DNA of 64,000 nt. Origin: Lentinus brumalis (taxonomy: Eukaryota; Basidiomycota; Agaricomycetes; Polyporales; Polyporaceae). The notes under the pieces were generated by a model, which was given only the letters and a program-made list of their open reading frames with translations, ran no database searches and was not told the origin of the DNA. Of this stretch, positions 31,158 through 41,382 are shown in pieces. Within the stretch, counting starts at the first letter, position 1. Each line of letters begins with the position of its first letter. Location: positions 124,001 through 188,000 of the forward strand of contig MARA01000011.1 of NCBI GenBank assembly GCA_001792895.1, given 5' to 3'. Made by a program: the position numbers and the translations under genes.

Positions 31158-32794
31158 ATGCTCACCTTCATACGAGCACTCCTTCCCACAAGTTTCGCAC
31201 CTGTGGTCGTCCTACCGCACGGTTGTGTCTGGTATCTGATAGTACGTATCCCGCAGTCCGCCCTTTGCCCCGCCACTCATACGCATTGACACAGAGCGTC
31301 TTCGTCTTCCTCCTCGGATGTCTCCTCCCTGCGCTGCAAATTCGGCCACCCCCGCTTATCCTGAAAGGTCGCAAGGCTCGCCGCCGTTCTTCTCACGCTC
31401 GTAAAGGCACCGCGAAGTCAACTACTGAGCAGTCAAAGGATGGCTCGCAATCGTCTGTCAAGTTCGGGCCGAGCCTGCAGCGTGCTGCTACAGTGGCGGG
31501 GGTACTTCCATCATCGTCGCCCTCGAAGAGGCCTGGGTTCAAGTCGCTATGGTCGTTCGCGCCTGGTCTCCACCCCGGACGTGTCGGTCCTCGACCAGTT
31601 CCTGCGCAGTCGGAAGAGGAACCGACACCAATGATACGACGTGCTGCTACGCTGTCGCATGTGTTGACAACACCTCCCAAATTACCTACGATGCCTACGA
31701 TGCCTTCGATGCCTTCGATGCCTTCGATGCCTTCGATGCCTTCGATGCCTTCGATGCCTTCGATGCCTACGATGCCTACGATGCCTACGATGCCCACGAT
31801 GCCAACGATGCCCACGCTTCCTACGCTGCCCGCGCTCCCTACGTTCAAGTCCATGAAGTCGTTCTCTCCTCTCATGACTGGACGCGCTAGTCCCGGTCCT
31901 CGGTCCTCCAACTCGTCAGAAAGTGAGACAACCACCCCCGTGGACAACCCCTCACCCACGCATTACCACCCGGACTTGCCGATGATACTAAGTGCAACAT
32001 CGTCGGCCGAGGGCAGAGTCGTGCAGGAAGATTGTAAACCTGCTGTTCCGACCGCTGCGCCGATGACCTCTGGCTCTCCGCGTCCCATTCGTGGTGGCCG
32101 TCTTCCGAGTATCAAGATGCTCAAGTCGTTGTCTCGACGAAAGTCCTCGTCGCCGCGTTCGTCGACGCCGGACGCAGGTACTAGCAGCGAGGAGGACGTC
32201 CGGTCGGAGCCACAGGTTGTCTCCCCCGATGACGCCAGCATGCTCGGGGATGTCTTCATCACCAAGTTTGTGAACCCGTTCCGGGCCAAGTACCGGAATG
32301 CGAAGGACGTCGAACGTGCCTCCCCTACGTCACCCCTCTCTTCACGACGAGCATCCGGTGGTCGATGGAGGCTCGCCTCCCTTCGCTTCGGCCAGTCGAA
32401 CGGTTCCCGCACCTCCTCGGTCTCAGACTCCCCGCGCTCAAGCTTCTCATCTGGCTGTTCGAGTAATTCCACCCTATCGTCCTCTGCGACGTGGTCCCAA
32501 TCAGACTCCTCCGGCTGCTCGCCCCGGAGCAGTTTGTCACGGACGGAGCCGGATAGCGCACCGCATTCTGCTGCGCCGATGCCTGCATCGGGGGGACAGC
32601 CGAGTTCGAGACGGGCGATGTCGATGTCGCTCGATCGACCTGCGGCTATCGTCGAGGAGACAGCGGAGGAGGGCGGGAATGCGCTTGAACTCAAACAAGG
32701 TTCGAAGAAGGCGGAGACGGCTCCGGTACTCCAGCAGAAACCCATTCTGATGCATCGGACCACCGTCAGCGGGGCAAAGTGGGGTTCTTTCTAG
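31158..32794 (+). CDS. Ser/Pro-rich membrane-anchored protein, paralogue 2 (unknown family)
   Basis: Exon 1 (31158-31241) encodes MLTFIRALLPTSFAPVVVLP and HGCVWYLI. A 53-nt intron follows, then exon 2 (31295-32794) begins SVFVFLLGCLLPALQIRPPP; total 527 aa. It is homologous to paralogue 1 along its length: SVKFGPSLQRAATVAG, FKSLWSFAPG, MIRRAATLSHVL, FITKFVNPFRAK and SSRRAMSMSLDRPAAIVEE. It differs by a tandem tripeptide array P(S/T)M near residues 159-200 and by longer Ser-rich linkers. The N-terminal hydrophobic pair suggests membrane anchoring with most of the chain on one side. Function unknown. The longer open frame beginning at 30857 is rejected because the 84-nt first exon matches paralogue 1. 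Confidence 0.7.
31685..31810 (+). repeat. 9-bp minisatellite, 14 units, coding P(S/T)M
   Basis: Fourteen uninterrupted 9-mers of the type CCT(A/T)CGATG and close variants encode two PTM, seven PSM and five PTM units, then decay into PTL, PTL, PAL and PTF. The array is in frame with Ser-rich TM protein 2. The same array is open in other frames as well (DAF/DAY on the plus strand, GIE/GIV on the minus), which explains several spurious long frames here. Confidence 0.93.
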
Positions 32795-33938
32795 GACACC
32801 TTTCCATGCATTGTGAGTCCTTCGTGTCATGTGTAGGTGTTGCACCGAACTGATATGAAACTGGCAGATAGAGATATGAATTTCTCACATGGGCGACTTG
32901 AAGAACAGCATACTTATCACTTGTTTTCGCACGTGTACTGAGCACACGCAGAGTAGATCATCTTTTGTGAATTCCGTGCACGCCTAGTCGTTGACACGAT
33001 TTCGTATTGACAGACGTAGTCTACCAATGCATCATCAGCTACAGCTGCTTATCGACTTATCTCTTGTCTCCTTCAACCTTCTCCCTTGTCGAGATCAGCT
33101 CGCCCAGGGGCATTCTTCTCCAGTGTTCGCGTACTTCGACACCGCACCAGATGCAGTATCTCGCTTGTGAACGGAGTTTAGGACCGGACACCCCGATTGG
33201 GCGCTGACACGACATCTCATCGCGCTTGTTGTTCGAACTTCGCTGTCTCAGGCTGTCTCCTCGAGGTGCCAGCAAGAGGTCTCACATATGTACGTCCTAC
33301 CTTCGATATCATCAAAATAGTAGTACTTATAAGGCTGATCACTGGCTGAAATGTATGCTGAATGCCGAACGGGAACGGGTCAATGAATGACGACTGTCTC
33401 CTCCACCCTCCATCACGATGACCATCAAAGCGATGACTTTGCGCAGCTGCCAGGTTGGCAGTTGGCATCCACGCTTGCCTTTCCTACAGACTCTGTTATC
33501 TATGGCCCTCGCGCGGCAGCAGCATGCGCTTTTCCTCTCTCTGACCGACTCGCGATTCGCCGCGAGCCAGCCCGAGTAGGAGCTAGTAGGAGTAATTTTA
33601 AACATACATGCCTGCAACCTCCCTGTGATACACTTCAAGGTACGCTTGAGACCGCCAGTCTTATATTAATACTGATACCTGTCTCACAGTGATGATGGGC
33701 GTTGACAGATCGGTGACCACATGCTGCCCTGATTGACCACATCATCTCAGGCTGGGGAGGCCCGTCGGCCCGTCGGCGTGTGCTGAGGCTGCGAGCTGGC
33801 AATTCTCGCCAGTCATGCAACTTTGCACTCTTCCACCTTGTGTGAGTCTGCTTTGGAGTCCATCAGTCTCTCTTCCGGCCGTACTAACAGCTAGCTGCAC
33901 CTGCAGAACTTATAGCTGAAGGTTGGGCGTGTGGCCGA
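32795..33938. other. 1.1-kb gap, no recognised gene
   Basis: AT-richer intergenic sequence containing the 3' flank of the Ser-rich gene and the promoter of the next gene. The short open frames show no domain. Confidence 0.4.
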
Positions 33939-35684
33939 ATGGTCAATTCTCGATGCCGACATTGTTTCCGGTCCCCCCTCCGCTTCAAGCTCGTTCTTCC
34001 CCGTCTCCTGATCACAGCACTCGCATCCTGCGCATCCGCATCCTCGGTCAACAGAACTATCGATGATGAGACGGGAGACAGCGTGACGGGCGTCGTGCCC
34101 ACATACTCCCCACCTGCAGCGTGGAAGCAGGGCTCGACGTGCAGCGGGTGCTTCATCCAACTCGACCCGGACCACGTCCTCGGAGGAACATGGCACGACG
34201 CGACACATGGCACAGGAGACGCGGAGCCCCTCCTTATCACTGCACAATTCAGTGGGACCGCCGTGTACGTCTACAATGTTCTTGCCAACACCGTCCCCTG
34301 GACCACTACATACACGAGCCTCACCTTCTCGCTCGACGGCGAGCAGGTAGGCACGTATGTGCACGAACCGACGTCGGACACCGCGTTCGAGTACGACGTG
34401 CCCGTGTACACGAACGGCAACCTCGCGAACAAGCAGCATACGCTTGTCATCGAGGCGACAGGCGATACTACAAACTCCCTCGTCCTGTTTGACTACATCG
34501 TCTACACGTTCACTGAGGAAGATGCCCCACCCCCATCATCATCCTCCACAACCACAACCGTCGCCCCCCCTACCACCACATCGTCGTCGACTAAACCCGT
34601 CACAAGCCCGGATACTACGATCAGCTTCTCTTCTTCGCTCTCGCTCTCGCTCTCGCTCTCGTCACCGTCACCGTCCCCAAGCGGTACAAGCTCCACTCTT
34701 TTAGGGATCTCTTCCCTCAACAAGTTGTCGACCACGACAAGCGGGAACACATTCACTTCTTCATTAACATCATCCTCGAGCTCGGCCGACCCATCCCCGA
34801 CTATCGCGGCGGCGAATGTCAACCAGCACTCATCCTCGTTTCCGGTTGGCGCTGTAGCCGGCGGCGCTGCTGGCGGCGTCATCGTGATCGCCGTGCTGCT
34901 CTTCCTCCTATGGCTTCTGCGCAAACGGAGAGCTCAGCAGTCGACTGCCTTCAGCGCAGACGGGCACGACAGTCAGATGCGCACAACTGGCGACATGCTC
35001 GTCTCATCTGCCCGGGCTTCTGAACCCGGAGGGAGTAGCGCTCACGGAACTGGAGGCGGTTCTGTCCATGACGACTCTGTCGGAGGCACGCCATCCGTAT
35101 CTGCCCCGAGTACTACGTCAGGGCCCTCGCAGACGACCGCCTCTGCTGCGTATTCTGCACACGCGGAAGCGAGATACGCAAGCAGTCCTCGTTACCATAC
35201 GCACTCTGAAAGTACTGGCGCTCCTTCCGAATACTCGTCGCGGCCATCAACGTCGGACACAGCTGGGTTGTCACAACAGTCGGACAGCAGCCGTGCCGGG
35301 TTGCGGCCCCTCCCAGTGCCTTCATCGCCACGCTCCGTCTCCTCAGCGACATCCTCAGCTACAACAGATCCTTTCGTGGACCCGCCCGGTCACGCGAGGA
35401 CGGACTCTTCTTCAGGCTCGTCGTCGCGACCCTCTGCCCGTGCTCTACCTCTGGTAGCCGTTTCGGAAAAGTCGCCTCTCGGACACCCTGCGACCCGCTC
35501 GCTTCCTGTTCCGCCAGTCCCTGGTGCCGATGCTCCTGCGTCCCCGACCAACACCACCAGCACTTCGGTCCTGCGGACGCAGGTCGCAGCATTGCAGGAG
35601 GAGGTCGCTCGCTTGCGTGAGCAGACTGAGATGCAGATGTTCATGGACGAAGCACCTCCGCGTTACGATGAGGCTAGAGTATGA
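33939..35684 (+). CDS. Secreted-domain/TM/coiled-coil protein A (basidiomycete Ser/Thr-rich membrane protein)
   Basis: A single frame of 581 aa. The N-terminal signal-like segment is LVLPRLLITALASCASA. A conserved lumenal/extracellular domain of about 150 residues follows: SVNRTIDDETGDSVTG, QGSTCSGCFIQLDPDHVLGG, TWHDATH, FSGTAVYVYNVLANTVPW, LTFSLDGEQVGT and LVLFDYIVYTF. Then come a Ser/Thr/Pro-rich stalk (about 190-300), one TM helix (about 304-330, GAVAGGAAGGVIVIAVLLFL) with a following RKRR stop-transfer, a long Ser-rich cytosolic tail and a short C-terminal coiled coil (RTQVAALQEEVARLREQTEM). The extreme C-terminus APPRYDEARV contains PPRY, a PPxY motif of the type bound by WW domains. Homologues are abundant and uncharacterised in mushrooms. 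It is tandem with a paralogue downstream. The frame needs no intron. Confidence 0.85.
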   Translation: MVNSRCRHCFRSPLRFKLVLPRLLITALASCASASSVNRTIDDETGDSVTGVVPTYSPPAAWKQGSTCSGCFIQLDPDHVLGGTWHDATHGTGDAEPLLITAQFSGTAVYVYNVLANTVPWTTTYTSLTFSLDGEQVGTYVHEPTSDTAFEYDVPVYTNGNLANKQHTLVIEATGDTTNSLVLFDYIVYTFTEEDAPPPSSSSTTTTVAPPTTTSSSTKPVTSPDTTISFSSSLSLSLSLSSPSPSPSGTSSTLLGISSLNKLSTTTSGNTFTSSLTSSSSSADPSPTIAAANVNQHSSSFPVGAVAGGAAGGVIVIAVLLFLLWLLRKRRAQQSTAFSADGHDSQMRTTGDMLVSSARASEPGGSSAHGTGGGSVHDDSVGGTPSVSAPSTTSGPSQTTASAAYSAHAEARYASSPRYHTHSESTGAPSEYSSRPSTSDTAGLSQQSDSSRAGLRPLPVPSSPRSVSSATSSATTDPFVDPPGHARTDSSSGSSSRPSARALPLVAVSEKSPLGHPATRSLPVPPVPGADAPASPTNTTSTSVLRTQVAALQEEVARLREQTEMQMFMDEAPPRYDEARV

Positions 35685-36230
35685 TATGCTATGTCTGCGT
35701 GTGTATGGCTGATAGTGTAGCTCGTTACAGTGCCATTTAACGGACGCTTCTGACTCCTCGATATATTGTTAAGCTTGAAGTTCGCAGCGAACAGGCGCCC
35801 GTTCGCACACGCTGTGAATGCTTCTCTGCCTTCATCTCCATCATGTGGCAGAGTTCTTGTCGTCGTCTTGCGCAGCGGCTACCGGACTCCGTACAACGCC
35901 GGGCGCGACTAGAGCGTATGATCATGTCTGTATGGTTCTGTTCACATCTGGCGAGGCCTTTGCCTTGAGAGGAGTGCTCACTTTGCCTCGCAGGACAGGG
36001 CAGTCGCATGTGGTATTCACAGCGCACTATAGCATCAACATCTACAGAACCCATCTATGAGTTCTGTATCAACTCATTGAGGGCCCGAAACTCTATCATG
36101 AATACTGGCAGTGGCTGAACCTGTCGACCCGCCTTCGCAACAATACGCTCCGCGTATCCTCCCTCGCTCTTTTCACTCCACGCTCATTTGTCGTCTCTAG
36201 AGACTCGCCCTTCTGCGCGGCTCCTCCTAA
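35685..36230. other. Gap between tandem membrane-protein paralogues
   Basis: About 550 bases, presumably the 3' end of protein A and the promoter of protein B. No other gene is visible. Confidence 0.4.
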
Positions 36231-37769
36231 ATGGCGCACGCATGTCGCAGGTCATGGACACGCGTGTGCGTGGTCTTCGTACTCTTCCGAGCGGATTGGG
36301 CGCTGGCAGCCACAAACCGCACCATCGACGACGCAGATCCACAGGTCACCTATTTTCCTGACGACCAGTGGTCTCAAGGCTCGACATGCAGCGGATGTCT
36401 GGTTATACTGGACCCCTCGCAGACGTTCGACGGGACGTGGCACGATACGTCGCACCACACCACGGATTCGAGTCCTCGCTTTTTGCAAGTGCAGTTCACA
36501 GGGACAGCCGTGTACGTGGTCAACGTACTCGCGAACGCGGTATCTGGCACTTCTACGACGAGCAGTCTGCAATTCACCCTTGACGGCGCCGAGGATGGGA
36601 CATTCCTGCATACCCCGTCGAACAGCCCGGATCCCATGTTCAACGTCGTTGTGTACGCGCGGGATGGCCTCGATAACATGGAGCACACGCTGAAGATGCA
36701 AGCGGCGGACACTCCAGATTCTGTCATCCTCTTCGACTTCATCCTATACACCGTCCCCGACCAGTCCGGGTCTACCGATCCTGCTCCCATTACAACGATA
36801 ACGACGACATCCCTCGACCATATCACCACCACGATCACATCGATCACTACTACTTCTATGATATCTGTGACCTCCAGCTCCTCCGAAACACCGACGAGTT
36901 GGCCAGCTCCTTCCTCGCCCACAGGCTCGTCTTTGTCCTCCACGTCTTCGACTTCGTCCGCAATATTCACGAGTCCCCCTCTTATCTTTTCGTCGCCTTC
37001 CCCTCTTTCGAGCACCGGGGTCACTTCGTCAGTCATATCACCGACCACGTCGGTATCGAGTTCGTCTGTGCGGTCCTTGGGGACACCCGTCGGTTTCATA
37101 GTAGGTGCGACAATCGGCGGTATCGGAGTCCTGGCGTTCATTGCCACTCTCATCCTTGTTCTTCGCAAGAGAGCATCCAATCACACTCCTCCGTGCAGTG
37201 TACTTAAGACGGAGAAGGGCGAGAATGGCGTATCGGATCCAGGCTCCGCAGATGATGGCACCAACCTGGAGCAGGACCTCAACGAGATCCCAGAGTCTGG
37301 GTCAAGTGTTCTCCTCATCGGGAACCCAGAGCACCCACCCACAAGCGCTTCCGCCACACTACCGCGGTTGGCCAGCTGGAGCAGTTCCACCGAGAGGTCC
37401 TCATACTCATACCCGCCCTCCTCTCCCATGCGCGTCCCGTCCATCTCTGACCTCTACTCTGCACCCACGGAGGTCCGGGAGGCTGCCATCGCCTCTTCCC
37501 AGTTTCTCCCCGCATCTCGGCCGAGGAGCGAGGAGAAGTCGCTTCACAGCCCCTGGACGAGCAACGGACGCGCCCCGCCGCCCGTACCGCCCATACCGCA
37601 CGAGCCGAACGTCTCTCCAACCACTCCGAGCACAACCTCTAACTCGTGGGATCGCACAGCTTCAATGGGGAACTCCAGCGTGTATGCGCAGTTGGCTGCG
37701 CTGCAGGAGGAGGTGGGGAAGTTGCGTTTGCAGCAGGAAGCGCAGGCTCCGCGATATGACCAGGCATAG
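36231..37769 (+). CDS. Secreted-domain/TM/coiled-coil protein B (paralogue of A)
   Basis: A single frame of 512 aa with the same plan as protein A. Signal-like start VCVVFVLFRADWALA, then ATNRTIDDADPQVTYFPDDQ, QGSTCSGCLVILDPSQTFDG, TWHDTSHH, FTGTAVYVVNVLANAVSG, LQFTLDGAEDGT and VILFDFILYTV. A Thr/Ser-rich stalk leads to a TM helix (about 287-312, VGFIVGATIGGIGVLAFIAT) and an RKRA stop-transfer. A Ser/Pro-rich tail and the coiled coil YAQLAALQEEVGKLRLQQEA follow. The end QAPRYDQA lacks the second Pro, so the PPxY motif of A is lost here. The two genes are in direct tandem orientation and clearly arose by duplication. Function is not known. Confidence 0.85.
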   Translation: MAHACRRSWTRVCVVFVLFRADWALAATNRTIDDADPQVTYFPDDQWSQGSTCSGCLVILDPSQTFDGTWHDTSHHTTDSSPRFLQVQFTGTAVYVVNVLANAVSGTSTTSSLQFTLDGAEDGTFLHTPSNSPDPMFNVVVYARDGLDNMEHTLKMQAADTPDSVILFDFILYTVPDQSGSTDPAPITTITTTSLDHITTTITSITTTSMISVTSSSSETPTSWPAPSSPTGSSLSSTSSTSSAIFTSPPLIFSSPSPLSSTGVTSSVISPTTSVSSSSVRSLGTPVGFIVGATIGGIGVLAFIATLILVLRKRASNHTPPCSVLKTEKGENGVSDPGSADDGTNLEQDLNEIPESGSSVLLIGNPEHPPTSASATLPRLASWSSSTERSSYSYPPSSPMRVPSISDLYSAPTEVREAAIASSQFLPASRPRSEEKSLHSPWTSNGRAPPPVPPIPHEPNVSPTTPSTTSNSWDRTASMGNSSVYAQLAALQEEVGKLRLQQEAQAPRYDQA

Positions 37770-40700
37770 GGTCGCATTGAGTGCGCCGTTCCATGCGTCT
37801 CGATATATCCAGCTCGCTCACGAGGATTGTACAGATCCGAAGATCCGACCAGTCCCTCGGCCTTGTACGGTCGTTGATGGGGCCATCGGTTGTTCGCTCA
37901 GCGGGGGCGGCGTAGAAGGGAGCACGCTATACCTCTTCCTGTATCCTCAATGCCTCGTCTGGTCTCTCTGCTTGTATTGCTTTTTTGCTTGCTCGTTATG
38001 TATGTACTTACTCTCGCAAACATTCTCATTGTATCTGCTGCCAATGTCGCCGGCCTCGACTTCCTACTAGTTGCAGCTTCGTGGTCGCGAGCACCAGATC
38101 ACAACGAGCGTCGCTTTCCATGTGCGGTGGCCGAGCCGGCCCAATTTACCTCAACGTCTACTTCTGCGTCTCTCGACTTGTTGATGTTGTGCTCGTACCG
38201 CGTAGTCACGACTATATTGCTCCATCTCGCAGGTCCTGGTTGCCCTTGAAGGAATGGGAGCCACGTACGAGCCGGTCTACTGACTTCGACGTGGATGTCG
38301 AAGAGAGGCCATCGTAGATGTTCGATAACGTGAGCCCTGTTGCACGCAACTCTCTTCCTCCTAAATCGTCGAACTTCGGCAGACTCGCCAATTCTAGGTA
38401 GGCTCTGATGTATGGAATCGCCACAAGAGACGGGCCCGTCCAATAAGCCGACGGACTCGGGGACTCGGCCTACTCCACGATTCGCTCGTCTTCCTTGGGT
38501 TCATGATCATCGCAGACCTGTTCCCCTATGCAGGGCTCTTGCCGGCAGACCCTTTCCGATGCGCCAAAAGGCATCCCCGCATGAGCATCGTGGTGCGGAA
38601 GACGTCATCGGACAAGGCTCTGGAAAATACCAACCGTCACGACGACGCGTGAAGCAGCCTTCTGCGAACGTTGAAGACGCTCCCGGGCCGCGGGATGCTG
38701 CCCTACGTGGGTTTCTTCGTGGGCGAGTAGTTTTTCGCAGATGCGGCATTCATCCCGTCGCTGTTGCTCATCAACGTCTTCGCGAGCAGTGGTGTCGGGT
38801 ATTGCAACATCGACGCCTACCACAATTCCATGCACTTTCCAAGAGCACTCAATTCTGACTGGACAGCACCTTCCACCGCACTTCTTACTGACCGACGCTT
38901 CTCGCTGAGAATCGCTTCGCGAAGATGGAGCAGGGTGGGCACTGCCGTGGAGCTAGCACACCCAGCGGATCGAAATCTGTGGAGCCGTGGTTAAGGGAAT
39001 TGAGCCCCCATGAAACGCGGTGTGGAGACAGCTCGAAGCCACTCACCAGAGATTGTGGCAAGCAGCGTGACTGCGGGTCCTGCGCAGACTGGGTGGAAAT
39101 CGGGCGCCGAGCCACTCGGACGCAGGGTCTGTGAACCAAGACATCACTCATCAAACCGGAGCGGCGGTCCTACATACTACTCAGCCATAGGATATTTGTC
39201 GTGGAAGCTGTCGGAACATGGCTGCACCTCGGAGTCCATCTTGGCGGTTTCAAAGGCTGAATATTGAATGCTGAGGTACTATAAGCCGGAAACAACATGA
39301 AGAGATACCGTGAGCAAGTAGGTCGACAACGGGGATAAGGTTAGTGCTGATCAGTGTGGAGCTAGCAGAGAGTCGTCGAGGGCAATTCCTTAGGGAGAGG
39401 GGGCGTGGATACGGTGTACCCACTGCTCCCCTTGACGATAGCTTCTGTGCCAGAAGATGGTTGACCATATACGGAACCAACGGCTCATCGATATGTAGGA
39501 GACTCACGGTCGGCGGACGTTCCCTTGATGCCAGGCCCATGGGAGGCTAGCACTGAAGACTGTATGCAAGCTTGCCGAGGCCAGGAACGCACAATCTTGG
39601 AAACAGGGAAAGCCGCTAACTGCATTGCAGAAACCGCTCAGCATGAATATGGAGACAAGTACACCCGACCAAGAGTGCAAACGCCATCACAGGACGAGAA
39701 GGAACGCACCGCGTGATTACACATGAACATATTCATCTATCAGAACGTACCGTAGCGCGTACTCGTCCCACCGTAGACCATTCATGGCAACGGCGCACAG
39801 TCACGTAGCGTAAAAAAGCGAACAAAGCATGAGTAAAGCAGCCCAAGCTTGGAGACAACAGGACCCGGCACTAAGGAGCCTAGGCTGCAACTCAGCGATA
39901 GAAGCACTTCCCGCGGGTGATGGCGGCGAGAGCGTTGTCCTGAACCGGCGTCGCCGCCGCGCAGCGGTGCGGGACAAGCACCCGAGGGTCCGACAAATCT
40001 TTCTGGCAAATTCTCGAGCGGACGGATGCAGTACCCAGGGCCTGGGGGAGGCGGTGCGCCCACGGTGATCACCGTTGTCGGTCGGCGGCCCTCGAGCCTG
40101 AGGGCACTGAGGCCAGCGCGGATGGGAGGCGGGGGTGCGGACCGTTGCCTTTCTGGGAGATCGGCGGTGCGATAAGGTGTCCTCGACGAACCACGTTCAG
40201 CCAGCTCATCGGAGAACTGGATGCGAATGCGTTCTCGCTGAGCGGGGCATCCTGGATGTCGTCCCGCCTGTCCGATCTGGGGTGAGGAACGTGCTGTCAG
40301 CCGCCGTTGTCCAACTTTCGGCATCGGCAGCTGTGTCGGGGTTACCCTCGGTGAGCCGCACCCGAGTCGCGCGTGCACAACGTAGAACGATGGCAAAGCA
40401 ACGAGAGCCACGTCAAGATCTCGTCGTCGTTCCAGCGCACGTTGTAACAAGGTTTCACAGGACGTGCATTGTTCGCTCGTTTGGACTTCGGCATGTTCCG
40501 GCAACCATCTTAGACAACAGACGAAGTAGCATTAACGACATACCGTGCCATTTCTGGAGATCGTCGCTCCTTCTCGTTCTCATGATATGGCAGCCTCGGG
40601 TTGCTCGCCGCGATCCTAGTATTGCAGAAGCATCGGTGGCCGGCGCGACGACCGTCACCGCCTCCCATGGCGCCATGCAACGTACATAGCAGTTCTGTAT

Positions 40701-41350
40701 GAGGGGAAGCGCGGCGGTTTGAGTCAGCACTCCGAGGTATCGCAGGAGAAAGCATTACGCACCGCGTCAAGTTAGCCACGCCTCGCGAATAGACGCCCTG
40801 TCGCAGTGCAGGCGTTGAGTCTGAAGATCCCGCGACACGCATTCCCCACTCTGACGATTGCAATACCCCGCATTTCAACTTGACATGAGGCATCGCAGTA
40901 TCTTCCATGTCGCGTGGAAAGAGCCGCAGATAGAACAAGTTGAAGAAGCAGTCTCCGCGGAAATGTCGGCGTGCTTCGCAAGGTACATGAACCCGGCGTG
41001 TGGAGACTTCGTGCTCGTCGCCGTGGCATCCTCGTGCACCGTCCGGAAACCGCACCGAGTAGGGTGGATAGATCTCGTACCAGTACCAGTGTCAGTGCCA
41101 CGTCTTGACTACCGCCCTGCGTGTGGTACAGTATCATAACGCCCTGTAGTTCTGCCGACTATGTGCCAGCGCCAACAGTCAGCCAGATACACTAGCAAGA
41201 TACGCGGGGATCGTCGCAACTCGAATGGTACTCACCACGTACATTGACGCGTCCGAAGCCTTACGGCAATACCACTTGAACCCCGGACGCCGCACGCACA
41301 TCCTCTGCAGGCAGTAGAGACGTAAGCATTGGCAAACGCTGTGTCGATAC

Positions 41351-41382
41351 AGAGGGTGCTCGCGGGAGGGCGAGCACCCTCT
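41351..41382. repeat. Perfect 13-bp inverted repeat (hairpin)
   Basis: AGAGGGTGCTCGC at 41351-41363 is followed by a 6-base loop and its exact reverse complement at 41370-41382. It lies in sequence without a recognised gene. Confidence 0.9.

Noticed and set aside
31393..31959. Minus-strand frame rich in GIE/GIV repeats
   Set aside because: It is the antisense shadow of the P(S/T)M minisatellite in Ser-rich TM protein 2.
33925..33960. tRNA-like start (GGCCGAATGGTCAA) before protein A
   Set aside because: Resembles a tRNA D-arm/A box, but no matching acceptor stem, anticodon arm or B box follows; it overlaps the start codon of protein A.
38605..38835. Minus-strand frame with ECRICEKLLAHEETHVGQH, zinc-finger-like
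   Set aside because: Cys/His spacing fits no C2H2 or RING pattern, and no flanking exon supports a gene.
39782..40504. 240-codon minus-strand open frame
   Set aside because: No recognisable motif, Pro/Arg-rich translation typical of antisense or random GC-rich sequence.
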